A stretch of 64,000 bases of DNA from Edaphobacter sp. 4G125 (GTDB taxonomy: Bacteria > Acidobacteriota > Terriglobia > Terriglobales > Acidobacteriaceae): NCBI RefSeq assembly GCF_014274685.1, contig NZ_CP060393.1:1113501-1177500 (forward strand), written 5' to 3'. The position numbers and the translations under genes are program-made. The notes under the pieces were generated by a model that was not told the origin of the DNA, made no database searches, and saw only the letters and a program-made list of their open reading frames with translations. Positions 33,077 to 43,161 of this stretch are shown piece by piece (within the stretch, counting starts at the first letter, position 1; the number at the start of each line of letters is the position of its first letter).

Positions 33077-34432
33077 TTATCGGGACGGGGTCAGTCGGAA
33101 GACCCTGGAAGCGTGCGAGTCGAGGGTGAAGTTGAGTTCGCTTGGCGGTGTTGGGACGTCCTGATTGGTGACGAGATCGGTAAGTTTGGGTGGACGAGCG
33201 GCGAAGTTGGTGTCGCGAAGGGCGTCGAGTTCGCGCCAGTCAAATTTAATGTCGGCGGATTCAGGTCCCAGATTGAAGAGGGCGAGCGTGAAAGAGCCGT
33301 CGCGGTTTTTGGTGAACCATGCCTGTTGTTGTTTGCTGCGGAGTTGTTGGATGTCGAGCGGTGATGCCGGTACGCCGGCCTGATTGATCGCGATGAGATT
33401 TTTGTTGGTGAGGATGGCGAGATCGGCAGGATCCATGTGGGTGAGATCGGTGCCGAGGTAGAGCGGAGCGCAGGAGATTGCCCAGAGAGTGAACATGGTC
33501 TGGCGCTCGGCTGGGGTAATGCCGTCTTTGTCGCCATTGCCGATCTCGATGGAGTCGAGGTCGTTCCAGCCGCCGGGTTTAGCGTAGGCGATCCAGGGGC
33601 GGAGATCGGAGAAGCGCTCGACGACTTTGGACCAGATGGTGAGATTTCCTTTGATAGCGGGATCGGTAGAGCGGCCGCAGGGGTAGCACTCGACATCGTT
33701 TTCAATGCGCCAGCCATTGGCGTTGGCGCGCCAGAGGGGAGCTTGATCGATGGACATCCAGTTGGAGAGCTCGAGCCAGATAGGACGATGGGTCGCAAGA
33801 ATGGCTTGGTGCCAGACACGGAGTTCTTCGCGATTATCGGCAGGGAGATTGCCGCCACCGGGACCGACGAAATCGAGCTTGATGAAATCGACCTTCCAGC
33901 GGGCGAACTGGCGAAGCATGGAGAAGACATAAGTTCGAGCAGCGGGCTTGGAGAAATCGATTTTGTAGGAGCCCTTGTGAGTGCTTCCGGGAAGCGTAGT
34001 GATGGTGATGTCTTTGATATGCGCGTTGGTGCCTTCGATGATGGGGTTGGCATCGTACAGCTTCGGATCGATGCCAGGCATCATGTAGATGCCGAAGTGC
34101 AGTCCCTTGGAGTGGAGGTACTGGCCAAAGCCATCCATGCCGGAAGGGAATTTCGTGAGGTTAGCTTTGGGGATGCCGTGCTCGTCCCATCCGTCGGACC
34201 ATCCTGCGTCTAGATTGATGTAGCGGTAGCCGTAGTCGGGGAGCTTAGCTGCGAAGAGTACATCCACCTGCGCTTTGACCGTTTCTTCGGAGACCTTGCC
34301 TCGCAGGAAAGACCAGCTACTCCAGCCCATGTAGGGGCGTTCGGCGAGCTTCGGCTGTGATTTGGTCTGAGCAGAGACAGAGAGAGACGCAAGGAGGACG
34401 ATGGCCAGGAAGGAACGCATGGACGGAATCAT
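33077..34432 (-). CDS. Alpha-galactosidase-type glycoside hydrolase (GH27)
   Basis: A 451-residue secreted enzyme with signal peptide (SFLAIVLLASLSVSAQ). The GH27 barrel begins at RPYMGWSSWSF; the nucleophile aspartate is in DFIKLDFVG and further family motifs are YINLDAGWSDG, NDVECYPCGR and GGWNDLDSIEIGNG, with APLYLGTDL. A C-terminal beta domain completes it. It hydrolyses alpha-galactosides or related sugars from plant material; exact specificity is not clear. It stands alone with a possible second start 12 nt inside (Met5). Confidence 0.87.
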   Translation of the reverse strand: MIPSMRSFLAIVLLASLSVSAQTKSQPKLAERPYMGWSSWSFLRGKVSEETVKAQVDVLFAAKLPDYGYRYINLDAGWSDGWDEHGIPKANLTKFPSGMDGFGQYLHSKGLHFGIYMMPGIDPKLYDANPIIEGTNAHIKDITITTLPGSTHKGSYKIDFSKPAARTYVFSMLRQFARWKVDFIKLDFVGPGGGNLPADNREELRVWHQAILATHRPIWLELSNWMSIDQAPLWRANANGWRIENDVECYPCGRSTDPAIKGNLTIWSKVVERFSDLRPWIAYAKPGGWNDLDSIEIGNGDKDGITPAERQTMFTLWAISCAPLYLGTDLTHMDPADLAILTNKNLIAINQAGVPASPLDIQQLRSKQQQAWFTKNRDGSFTLALFNLGPESADIKFDWRELDALRDTNFAARPPKLTDLVTNQDVPTPPSELNFTLDSHASRVFRLTPSR

Positions 34433-34504
34433 ATCCGCTTTTGGATATGAAAGAGAAGATAGATGAGTGAAAATAATCGACCTTCTCCTGGTTTCCGTAG
34501 CGCG

Positions 34505-35236
34505 TCAGAAGTGGCGGAGGGTCTCCGTAGTGGCCTGGGGTTTGTAGGTTGGATCGGTAGGAAGGACTTCGGTGTCCACATTCTTCTCGAGGGAGCGGCT
34601 AACGATGTCACGTGAGCCGAGCCCGATGGCGAGGGAGAGTGTGAGGACGATTCCTCCGAAGAGGATGCCGAATGCGAGGTCGACGACAGTGCCTCCGATC
34701 TCAAGGTGATCGAGAACGGTGGCTGCGGTGAGGACGAGCACGAGCCATTTGACTCCTACCGAAAGGAAGCGGGCATACTGGAGCCGGGCATTGACAGCCT
34801 CAATGAGAACAGTGCGAGCGAGATAACGGGCCAGCAAGGTTCCACCGATGAAGAGCAGGATGGCTCCTACGGAATGAGTCAGGTAGGGCAGAAGGAAGAA
34901 GGACATCTGCGAGTTGCCGGCGTAGGCAGCATCGAAGGCAGAGATGCCAATCAGAAAACCAAGGACGACACTGGCCCAGAAGACGGCGCGAGCGACCAGC
35001 AGTGTGGGGCCGTGTGAAGGAGCCCAATCGAGAGGAACGATGGGGTTGCGCGAGAGGCGTTCGTCGAAGCGGATGGCGGTGAGCAGGCGCTTCAGGAGCG
35101 CGGCCAGGATTGCGCCAATCGCAGTGAGGATGAGGACCGCCAGCAGCAGGGCGAGCAGTCCGGGGAGAAAGTTGGCCAGTGTGACGAGGGCCCGGTGTGC
35201 GGATTGGCTCAGGGCGAGTTCGACTTGTTGCCACAT
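34505..35236 (-). CDS. Membrane protein with MscS-like conserved TM helices
   Basis: A 243-residue protein with five hydrophobic segments. The first (FLPGLLALLLAVLILTAIGAIL) and the last (DLAFGILFGGIVLTLSLAIGLGSRDIV) match the conserved TM-helix repeat of mechanosensitive-channel relatives, where a glycine-rich pore-like helix ends in GLGS. It lacks the soluble beta and C-terminal domains of MscS, so it is not a complete channel of that type. AAGGAG precedes the ATG. Located between GH27 and a glycosyltransferase-like gene, 39 nt from the latter. A role in osmotic stress would fit the nearby trehalose genes, but that is inference. Confidence 0.65.
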   Translation of the reverse strand: MWQQVELALSQSAHRALVTLANFLPGLLALLLAVLILTAIGAILAALLKRLLTAIRFDERLSRNPIVPLDWAPSHGPTLLVARAVFWASVVLGFLIGISAFDAAYAGNSQMSFFLLPYLTHSVGAILLFIGGTLLARYLARTVLIEAVNARLQYARFLSVGVKWLVLVLTAATVLDHLEIGGTVVDLAFGILFGGIVLTLSLAIGLGSRDIVSRSLEKNVDTEVLPTDPTYKPQATTETLRHF

Positions 35237-35275
35237 GGGCGATTCTCCTTACCTTGGAATGGTGATGGCTGACGG

Positions 35276-36490
35276 CTACGGATTGAAGCGATCGGGCCAG
35301 CGCCAGCGTGATACGAAATAAGGCTTATCGGTTTCAAAAGCCTGGGCGACCTCTTCGATGTGTCGTTCCGGCGAGGCGCCATTCTGAATCAACAAAAGGT
35401 GAGAGGCGACCCACGCGAGATAAAGCGGGATCAGCGCCCCCAGCAGGTGTCCTCGGTTGATAGTACGCAGACGATAGGCGAGTACAAAGTCATAGACGAT
35501 GCGCACCCAGAGATTGTCGGGCATGCGGAAGGATTCCTGGGGGATGAGCGAGAGATGTTTGAGCCCAAGAAGCGTGTGTGGCGGAAGCACCAGCGCCCAG
35601 ATCTCGTGCAGATTCGAATACGCGAGATGGAAGGACTGAAGCATGGGGGTGATGTCGATCGGTTCGGCGGGAGAAGTGGTCGAGGGGATCTCGCGCCGTG
35701 GGATGGTTGTGCGCATACGCTGCCAGAAGGCCGCGCGGGTGTCGATATCGGCAAAGAAGGAGCCGAGGATCTGGGTGAGAAGAGTATTGAGGTCGGGCGC
35801 GAGGGGTTGCGGAAACGACCGAGCCGGAACGTCGGCTTCACTGATCGAAAATCCGGCCACGGCGGCTTCGGAGACAGACCATAGCATTGCGTCGTTTTGA
35901 TTCGTGGCGGTGAAGCGTTGCGCTGCTGCAGCAAGCCGTTCGGCCATACGGACCGAGAGGCCAAGATCTATGGCCAGAGGAAAACGCGGCTTTGCGCAGA
36001 AGAGCGCGCGGGTCAAGGGGTAGAGAAGTGCTGAATTGAGCAATCCTTCTCGCGCTCCCGGATGGTAATGGGAGACGGCGAGATCGGTGGGGGAAGAGAG
36101 AACTGTATCTGCCAGAGTGCGAATAGACTCCGGTGACATCGTGTGGGAATCTGCACCCAGCAGAAGGCAAGCCGATGCGTTATGTTCCTGTGCCAGCTTA
36201 TATGTGTTCAGGTAGTCTGCCGCGGTAAGGACCCAGCTGATCGGCGAAGGAGCCGCCGTAGGGGTGTAGGGGAGCAGACGAAGATTCTGAGCTGGCGGGA
36301 TCGATTCGAGGTTAGAGGATTCGGGTAAGGCAATCGATACGGACTGGCCGGGAAAGGCAGCGGCAAGATTTGCGAGAGTCTGTTCTAGAGCGTCGGGCGA
36401 AACCGTGGAGAGATGAACGAGCAGTCCGGTGCTGATGGAGGCATCGGGTGTTGCATCTGCTGGAGCGGAATGGATCGGCGTGGATGCCAT
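35276..36490 (-). CDS. Glycosyltransferase-like protein, function unknown
   Basis: A 404-residue soluble protein with no signal peptide. The first half has a Rossmann-like pattern (LVHLSTVSPDALEQTLANLA ... SVSIALPE), the phrase ACLLLGADSHTMSPESI, where an aspartate could serve as a GT-A metal-binding site, and a second-half helical region. This resembles compatible-solute glycosyltransferases (glucosylglycerate or mannosylglycerate synthases) in overall plan, but I could not match a signature with certainty. It lies downstream of treS on the same strand, so a sugar or compatible-solute role is plausible. Treat as hypothetical. Confidence 0.45.
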   Translation of the reverse strand: MASTPIHSAPADATPDASISTGLLVHLSTVSPDALEQTLANLAAAFPGQSVSIALPESSNLESIPPAQNLRLLPYTPTAAPSPISWVLTAADYLNTYKLAQEHNASACLLLGADSHTMSPESIRTLADTVLSSPTDLAVSHYHPGAREGLLNSALLYPLTRALFCAKPRFPLAIDLGLSVRMAERLAAAAQRFTATNQNDAMLWSVSEAAVAGFSISEADVPARSFPQPLAPDLNTLLTQILGSFFADIDTRAAFWQRMRTTIPRREIPSTTSPAEPIDITPMLQSFHLAYSNLHEIWALVLPPHTLLGLKHLSLIPQESFRMPDNLWVRIVYDFVLAYRLRTINRGHLLGALIPLYLAWVASHLLLIQNGASPERHIEEVAQAFETDKPYFVSRWRWPDRFNP

Positions 36491-36603
36491 TGTTGGTGAA
36501 GCAGTCCTAAATTCTTCTCTTTAAGAATAAAGCCGCTTTGTCTGGAACAAAGCTGGCTTGGATGATAATAAGCGTAACGGCGAGGGTTCGAAAGCCGCCA
36601 GGA

Positions 36604-38340
36604 CTAAGATGCCGGCGCAGACGGAGCCTGTAGCTCGAGCCAGAAGAAGGAATAGGGAGCGAGCGTCAGCGGATAGGGTTGTTCTGTGACGACAGGAAAT
36701 GGAACATAGCCCAGCATCTCGACTGGGGTCATTCCTGCGAACTCCGAGAGGTCGAGCGAAACCGGCTGAGCGAATCGGGAGAGATTGGCAACGCAAAGTA
36801 CGGTTTCTGTGCCGGGAGAGGTCACGTCACGTTTTGGTTTGGTAGCGGTGTCTTCGCGTGAGCTTGAGTTCGGATTGTAATGCCGGATATATGCGAGAAT
36901 CTTGCGATTTTCAGGGTCGAGAAACTCCAGTGTGCCGCGGCCAAAGACCTGAAAGAGCTTTCGCAGGGCGATCATATTGCGGGTCCAGTGCAACAGGGAT
37001 GAAGGGTCGGCAAGTTCGGCTTCGACGTTGACGGCCTGATAGCCGTAGACGGGGTCCATGATGACAGGAAAGCTGAGGCGTGCCGGATTGGCGGTAGAGA
37101 AGCCTGCGTTGCGATCGGAGCTCCACTGCATGGGGGTGCGTACGGCGTTGCGATCGCCGAGATAGATGTTGTCGCCCATGCCAATCTCGTCACCGTAGTA
37201 GAGGATTGGGGTTCCTGGAAAACTGAGAAGAAGGGAGTTGAGCAGCTGAATCCGCTGGCGATTGTTATCAAGCAGTGGAGCAAGCCGGCGACGAATCCCT
37301 GAATTGACGCGCATACGAGGATCGGCCGAGTAGGCGAAGTACATATAGTCGCGCTCGTCGGAGGTCACCATCTCGAGGGTGAGCTCATCGTGGTTTCTGA
37401 GAAACAATCCCCACTGACAGGAGTCTGGAATGGGCGGAGTGCGCGCCATGATGTCGGTGATGGGGAGGCGGTCCTCCTGCCGCAAGGCCATGTAGATACG
37501 TGGCATAAGCGGGAAGTGGAAGGCCATGTGGCACTCGTCACCATCACCGAAGTACGGGCGGACATCCGGAGGCCACTGGTTGGCCTCGGCAAGTGTGAAA
37601 CGATTTGTGTATTCAGCATCGATTGCTGCCCGCAGTTGCTTAATGATGGCGTGCGTTTCGGGAAGGCTCTCGCACATGGTGCCGTCACGCTCGACGAGAT
37701 AAGGGATGGCATCGAGGCGGAGTCCATCTACGCCGAGATCGAGCCAGAAGCGCATGGCCTTGAGGACCTCTTCCATTACGGCGGGATTATCGAAGTTCAG
37801 ATCGGGTTGATGCGAGAAGAATCGATGCCAGTAAAAGGCGTTCGCTGTGTCGTCCCAGGTCCAGTTGGACTTCTCGGTATCGGAGAAGATGATGGGGACG
37901 CCTTTATAAATCTGGTCAGTATCGGACCAGACATAGAGGTTACGTTCCGGAGAACCTGGAGGAGCGAGGCGGGATGCCTGGAACCAGGGATGCTGATCGG
38001 AGGTGTGATTAATGACGAGCTCAATCAGGACCTGCATGTTGCGCTGGTGCGCAGCGGCGAGGAAACGCTTGAAGTCTTCGATGGTGCCGTAGCTGGGATT
38101 GACGTCGGTGTAGTTGGCGATGTCGTAGCCGTCATCCTTGAGTGGCGAAGGAAAAAAGGGGAGAAGCCAGAGGCAGGTGACCCCGAGATCCTGTAGATAA
38201 TCGAGCCGGGAGATGAGCCCGGGAAAATCTCCAATGCCGTCGCCGTTCGAGTCTTGAAAGGTGCGAACGTGAAGTTCATAAAGAACTGCATCTTTGTACC
38301 AGAGGGGGTCTGTAGCGCTGCCGACTTTCTTCACGATCAT
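36604..38340 (-). CDS. treS: Maltose alpha-D-glucosyltransferase (trehalose synthase)
   Basis: GH13 enzyme that interconverts maltose and trehalose in one step. The 578-residue protein starts with [17 protein letters not shown], typical of TreS. Catalytic residues: nucleophile Asp in [11 protein letters not shown], acid/base Glu in TLAEANQWP, and the third Asp in LRNHDEL. No maltokinase is fused, unlike many TreS proteins. It is divergent from treY-treZ, with about 175 nt of shared upstream DNA, so the two trehalose routes could be co-regulated. TreS can also act in glycogen turnover. Confidence 0.92.
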   Translation of the reverse strand: MIVKKVGSATDPLWYKDAVLYELHVRTFQDSNGDGIGDFPGLISRLDYLQDLGVTCLWLLPFFPSPLKDDGYDIANYTDVNPSYGTIEDFKRFLAAAHQRNMQVLIELVINHTSDQHPWFQASRLAPPGSPERNLYVWSDTDQIYKGVPIIFSDTEKSNWTWDDTANAFYWHRFFSHQPDLNFDNPAVMEEVLKAMRFWLDLGVDGLRLDAIPYLVERDGTMCESLPETHAIIKQLRAAIDAEYTNRFTLAEANQWPPDVRPYFGDGDECHMAFHFPLMPRIYMALRQEDRLPITDIMARTPPIPDSCQWGLFLRNHDELTLEMVTSDERDYMYFAYSADPRMRVNSGIRRRLAPLLDNNRQRIQLLNSLLLSFPGTPILYYGDEIGMGDNIYLGDRNAVRTPMQWSSDRNAGFSTANPARLSFPVIMDPVYGYQAVNVEAELADPSSLLHWTRNMIALRKLFQVFGRGTLEFLDPENRKILAYIRHYNPNSSSREDTATKPKRDVTSPGTETVLCVANLSRFAQPVSLDLSEFAGMTPVEMLGYVPFPVVTEQPYPLTLAPYSFFWLELQAPSAPAS

Positions 38341-38515
38341 TTGGCTCTCTGGGTGAGAAGATGCATCGAATGCGTCTCCGGTTGCAGGGGATCAATCTAT
38401 ATCCAACATTCTGTAGGTACAACCAAAAACAACAGGTTCGCTTCCTAAGAGAAGGCCGCAAATCGGTTCTCGCGTCTCCCTTTGATTTTATCTACTGTTT
38501 CTGACCGAGTTGTCC

Positions 38516-41212
38516 ATGTTGCGTGTTCCCATCTCTACGTATCGTCTTCAACTTCACAAAGAATTTACATTCGAGGATGCTCGATCGATCGTGGAGTATC
38601 TGCGCGACCTTGGAATATCGCATGTGTACTGCTCTCCTTACTTGCAAGCGGCTCCCGGAAGTATGCATGGATACGATGTGGTCTCGCATCAGGCCGTGAA
38701 CGTGGAACTGGGGGGTGCAGAGGGGCATCGGCGTTTCACAGAGCGGCTCAAGGAGTTGAGGATGGGACAGGTGCTGGATATCGTGCCGAACCATATGTCC
38801 CTGGGGAGAGAGAATCGCTACTGGTGGGACGTACTGGAGAATGGAGCGTCGAGCCGGTATGCGTCATTTTTCGATATCGACTGGCAGCCAGTAGAAGAAA
38901 GGCTTCGGGACAAGATTCTTGTTCCTATCCTGGCCGACCAGTATGGGAGAGTGTTGCATCAGGAGGGAATCCGCCTTATACGCGAAGGAAGTAGTTTTAG
39001 CGTTGAAGCGGCCGGGCAGACACTACCCGTGGCACCGCAATCGCTACAGACGATTTTAGGCAGGGCGTCGGAGATAGCGAGATCGAAGACGCTCAGTTTT
39101 CTAGCGGCATCTTTCGGGAGGTTGCCGTCACCGCCTTATGAAGACCGTCGGCGGGTTCTTGCACTTCATAACGACAAGATGGTGCTGTACTCACTTCTAA
39201 AGCGAGTGTGTGAAGAGGAGCAGGGTGTCTGCGAAGGAATCGATCGATCGGTTGAGGAATTGAACAGCAGTGAAGATGCGTTGGATGATTTTTTGAACGA
39301 ACAGAACTACCGATTGGCTTATTGGAAGACCTCGGGACAGCAACTGGGCTATCGCAGATTCTTTGATGTGAACTCGCTGGTGGCATTGCGGGTGGAGCGC
39401 GAGCACGTCTTCGAAGAGACACATGCTCTTGTGCTGGAGTGGCTGCAACAAGGAGCTCTAGATGGCGTTCGGGTGGACCATCCTGATGGTCTGCGTGACC
39501 CGTTGGAGTATCTCCGCAGATTGCGTGAACGGGCACCGGGTGCCTGGATTATCGGCGAAAAGATTCTGGAGCCGGGGGAGTTTCTTCGAGAGAACTGGCC
39601 GATCCAGGGTACGACGGGATATGACTTCATGTATGTCGTCGGAAGTCTTCAGCTATGGCCACAAGGGCTGGAGGAGCTTACGGGAATCTATTACGGATTT
39701 ATTGGCAAAGAGATGGCGGCATCTCTTTCGGACTACGCTACGCTGGCCCACGATAAGAAGATCAATGTTTCGCAAGAGGCGTTAGGGAGTGATGTAAACC
39801 GTCTAACCTCGATGTTTGTGGAGATCTGTGAGTCGAATCGGGACCGACGCGACTACACGCAAGCCGAGGTCCGAAGAGCCATTCGTGAACTGGCTGCGTG
39901 CCTTGATATCTACCGCACCTATGTTGTTCCCGACCGGAACGAGATTACAGAGGAAGATCATGCGCACATTGCACAGGCGGTTGAGTGCGCAAAGGAGAGG
40001 CGTCAGGATATCGATGGCGACCTCTTCGATTTTTTGTGCGATGTTTTGACACTACGGATCACGGGGAGACGAGAAGCCGAGTTTGTTCTGCGCTTTCAGC
40101 AGTTCACCGGGCCGGTGATGGCAAAGGGTGTGGAAGATACAGTGTTCTATTGCTACAACCGGCTCTCCGGGATGAATGAGGTCGGAGGAAACCCGGTGGG
40201 TACAGGAATCGATGTGGCGGAGTTCCACGCGTATTGCGAGAAGATGCAGGCGACTCATCCGTTGACGATGACAGCGTTGGCGACTCACGATACCAAGCGC
40301 AGCGACGATGTACGAGCGCGTTTAGCGGTGCTTACGGAGATTGCACCACGATTTGGATCGTCTATTCAGCGATGGGCAAGGATGAATGCGGGGTTTCGCA
40401 GACGATCGGTGACGGGGGCGATGCCAGACGCGAATACAGAGTATCTCTACTACCAGACTTTGATTGGTGCATGGCCGCTGACTGTTGATCGCGCTCAGAC
40501 TTACATGCTGAAGGCTGTACGTGAGGCGAAGATGCAGACGTCGTGGATTGCCAACAATAAAGAGTTTGAAGATGCGTTGATGGAGTTTATCGCTCGAACG
40601 CTGGAGCATGCTCCTTTCGTGAAGGAGCTTGAGCAGTTCGTTGAGCGCGTAAAGAGCGCAGGGAGAGTGAACTCACTGACGCAAACACTGATGAAGCATA
40701 CGGTACCTGGCGTTCCAGACCTTTATCAAGGGACGGAAGTATGGGACCTGAGCCTGGTCGATCCGGATAACAGACGACCAGTCGATTATGAGCGGCGCAG
40801 GCAATTGCTTGCTGATATGCAAGCTCTAACCGGCCCCGACATTGCCGCGCAGATTATGCAGAACGCCGAAGAGGGGATGCCGAAGATGTGGGTGATTCAT
40901 CAGGCGCTCAGGCTAAGACGTGAACATCCGGAATGGTTTGGGGCGGAGGCGGGTTATCGTCTGTTGGGCGTAGAAGGCGCGCGCGCAGAATATGTGATCG
41001 CATATCTGCGAGGAGATTCCGTAGCCACGATTGTGCCGCGATGGATGTTGAAGCTGGCGGGTGCATGGAGAGATACAGCCATCGCTCTTCCCGATGGCAG
41101 ATGGGTAAATCGCCTTACTGGAATGATGGTGCAGGGGAGAGTGGCGATGAAAAACCTGTTTCGTGAATTTCCAGTTGCGCTACTGGTGCGGGAGGATGCG
41201 CGCGATGCATGA
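38516..41212 (+). CDS. treY: Malto-oligosyltrehalose synthase
   Basis: Intramolecular transglucosylase that turns the reducing end of maltodextrins into a trehalose unit. At 898 residues it is of usual size. Family marks: STYRLQLHKEFTFEDA, YCSPYLQAAPGS-HGYDV, VLDIVPNHM, GVRVDHPDGL (nucleophile), IIGEKIL (Glu), ATHDTKRSDDVRARL, and PGVPDLYQGTE near the C-terminus. The ATG at 38516 is chosen over the TTG two codons upstream. It overlaps treZ by 8 nt, so the two are translated together. Confidence 0.95.
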   Translation: MLRVPISTYRLQLHKEFTFEDARSIVEYLRDLGISHVYCSPYLQAAPGSMHGYDVVSHQAVNVELGGAEGHRRFTERLKELRMGQVLDIVPNHMSLGRENRYWWDVLENGASSRYASFFDIDWQPVEERLRDKILVPILADQYGRVLHQEGIRLIREGSSFSVEAAGQTLPVAPQSLQTILGRASEIARSKTLSFLAASFGRLPSPPYEDRRRVLALHNDKMVLYSLLKRVCEEEQGVCEGIDRSVEELNSSEDALDDFLNEQNYRLAYWKTSGQQLGYRRFFDVNSLVALRVEREHVFEETHALVLEWLQQGALDGVRVDHPDGLRDPLEYLRRLRERAPGAWIIGEKILEPGEFLRENWPIQGTTGYDFMYVVGSLQLWPQGLEELTGIYYGFIGKEMAASLSDYATLAHDKKINVSQEALGSDVNRLTSMFVEICESNRDRRDYTQAEVRRAIRELAACLDIYRTYVVPDRNEITEEDHAHIAQAVECAKERRQDIDGDLFDFLCDVLTLRITGRREAEFVLRFQQFTGPVMAKGVEDTVFYCYNRLSGMNEVGGNPVGTGIDVAEFHAYCEKMQATHPLTMTALATHDTKRSDDVRARLAVLTEIAPRFGSSIQRWARMNAGFRRRSVTGAMPDANTEYLYYQTLIGAWPLTVDRAQTYMLKAVREAKMQTSWIANNKEFEDALMEFIARTLEHAPFVKELEQFVERVKSAGRVNSLTQTLMKHTVPGVPDLYQGTEVWDLSLVDPDNRRPVDYERRRQLLADMQALTGPDIAAQIMQNAEEGMPKMWVIHQALRLRREHPEWFGAEAGYRLLGVEGARAEYVIAYLRGDSVATIVPRWMLKLAGAWRDTAIALPDGRWVNRLTGMMVQGRVAMKNLFREFPVALLVREDARDA

Positions 41213-42953
41213 GTTTCGCGTATGGGCTCCGAACGTAAGGAAGATTGCGGTTCGGGTGGGATCAATGGATTACCCGATGCAGCCTGTTGGAGAACATGGT
41301 TGGTGGAGAGCTGAGGTAGAAGAAGCTGGTCCGGGAACGGACTATTCTTTTCTGCTGGGAGATGATCCCACGCCGTATCCGGACCCAAGGGCAATGTGGA
41401 TGCCGAACGGAGTGCATGGACCTTCTCGCGTATACGGGACTGGCCGGTTTGCATGGAGTGATCAGCGATGGCAGGCCCCTCCGCTTTTCAGCGGAGTGAT
41501 CTACGAGATGCATGTCGGGACGTTCACGCCGGAGGGGACGTTCGATGGCGCGATTACGAAGTTGGATTATCTTGCGGAACTGGGCATTACTCATGTCGAG
41601 TTAATGCCGATTGCCGAATTTCCTGGCGACTTTGGCTGGGGATACGATGGCGTCGCCTTATTCGCAGTGCGCGAAGCCTATGGAGGGCCAGATGGCCTGA
41701 AGCGATTTGTCGATGCCTGTCATGTGCGGGGATTGGCTGTGCTGTTGGACGTGGTCTATAACCACTTCGGGCCGGTGGGGAACTATACGGGAAAGTTCGG
41801 ACCTTACCTTACAAATCGTCATTCCACTCCGTGGGGCGAGGCGGTCAATCTGGAGTTTGAAGAGAGCGATCAGGTACGGCGGTTCTTCTGCGATAACGCT
41901 TTGATGTGGATGGAGGAGTACCACATCGATGGACTCCGCCTGGATGCTGTGCACGAGTATATGGACCGATCGGCGATCCACTTTATGGAACAACTTGCAA
42001 TGGAGGTGGAAGAGCTTTCTGCGCGCTTGGGAAGGCAGTTCGTGCTGATTGCAGAGAGCGATCTGAATGACCCGCGTGTCGTTCGTTCGCGTGAGGCAAA
42101 TGGTTATGGGATGGATGCCCAGTGGAACGATGATTTTCATCACTCGCTCTTTACGGTGCTTGATTCGGATGCTCCAAGAAAAGGCTATTACGGCGACTTT
42201 GGCACCATGGCGAGTCTGGTCAAAGCGCTTACACAAGGTTTTGTGTATGACGGGATGTACTCCGAATATCGTCGACGGGTTCATGGGCGTCGTGCGGAAG
42301 GGCTATCGATGCATCGCTTCGTGGGGTTTATCCAGAATCACGACCAGGTAGGAAACCGAGCTATTGGCGATCGCCTGGAACACATCGTCGGGCTGGATCG
42401 AGCGAAGGCAGCGCTCGGTCTGGTACTGACTGCACCGTTTATTCCCTTGTTGTTTCAGGGTGAGGAGTTTGCCGCCTCTACTCCGTTTCAGTACTTTGCC
42501 CATCATGAGGATCGAGAGATGGCCCGGTCGGTTTCTTGGGGACGTAAGAGGGAGTTTGCGGCCTTCGGGTGGCGTCCAGAAGAGGTGCCTGATCCGGAGA
42601 GCAGGGCGACTTTTGAGAGATCTAAGCTCCAGTGGGGTGAGATCGGTGAGAGACCGCATGCGGAGATGCTGGATTGGTGCAAGCGCCTGATTGCCTTCCG
42701 GCGGCATTCGGCCTCGTTGAATCAGGGGGAACCAGGAACGACACAGGTCCGTTTTGACGAGGTTGGCCGATGGCTCGTGATGGACCGAGGTGAGGTGCGG
42801 TTCCTGCTGAACCTGGGAGAAAATCCGGTTGAGTTCAATAAGAACGACGATTATCGCCTGGTGCTCTCGTCCAATCCGGATATCGAGATTCATGGGGCGG
42901 GCATCTTATTGGCGCCATCCCGATGTGCCATTCTTTGGAGATCCACTGTCTAG
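41205..42953 (+). CDS. treZ: Malto-oligosyltrehalose trehalohydrolase
   Basis: Releases trehalose from the product of TreY. The 582-residue GH13 enzyme begins MHEFRVWAPNVRKIAV with an E-set domain, then the barrel: GWGYDGVALFA, DVVYNHFGPVG, DGLRLDAVHEY (nucleophile), IAESDLNDP (Glu) and FIQNHDQVGNR. The start ATG at 41205 has GGGAGG upstream and overlaps the treY end. TreX, the debranching partner often found in this operon, is absent from the window, so maltodextrins must come from another debrancher. Confidence 0.95.
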   Translation: MHEFRVWAPNVRKIAVRVGSMDYPMQPVGEHGWWRAEVEEAGPGTDYSFLLGDDPTPYPDPRAMWMPNGVHGPSRVYGTGRFAWSDQRWQAPPLFSGVIYEMHVGTFTPEGTFDGAITKLDYLAELGITHVELMPIAEFPGDFGWGYDGVALFAVREAYGGPDGLKRFVDACHVRGLAVLLDVVYNHFGPVGNYTGKFGPYLTNRHSTPWGEAVNLEFEESDQVRRFFCDNALMWMEEYHIDGLRLDAVHEYMDRSAIHFMEQLAMEVEELSARLGRQFVLIAESDLNDPRVVRSREANGYGMDAQWNDDFHHSLFTVLDSDAPRKGYYGDFGTMASLVKALTQGFVYDGMYSEYRRRVHGRRAEGLSMHRFVGFIQNHDQVGNRAIGDRLEHIVGLDRAKAALGLVLTAPFIPLLFQGEEFAASTPFQYFAHHEDREMARSVSWGRKREFAAFGWRPEEVPDPESRATFERSKLQWGEIGERPHAEMLDWCKRLIAFRRHSASLNQGEPGTTQVRFDEVGRWLVMDRGEVRFLLNLGENPVEFNKNDDYRLVLSSNPDIEIHGAGILLAPSRCAILWRSTV

Positions 42954-43161
42954 TAATGGGCTGATTTTTCCCATTCGGGACGAAAATCCGAGAGAATAGA
43001 GTGTCGGTTTCAAGAGGGATTCTCACCTTGGAATCTCGTCACACTCCGGAAACTTTTCAAATTCCACAGCGTCTTTCACGTACAGAACCACACGGAAAGA
43101 CGTGCGGCACGGTAACTGCGTGACCATTACCAGATTTTGTGTATTTTTTGGACGGACAGAC

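Noticed and set aside
33437-34213. Open frame of 258 codons antisense to the GH27 gene
   Set aside because: Biased composition from the reverse complement of a GC-rich gene, without domain or ribosome site.
37390-38196. Open frame of 268 codons on the plus strand inside treS
   Set aside because: Shadow of treS. The opposite strand has all catalytic motifs; this frame has none.
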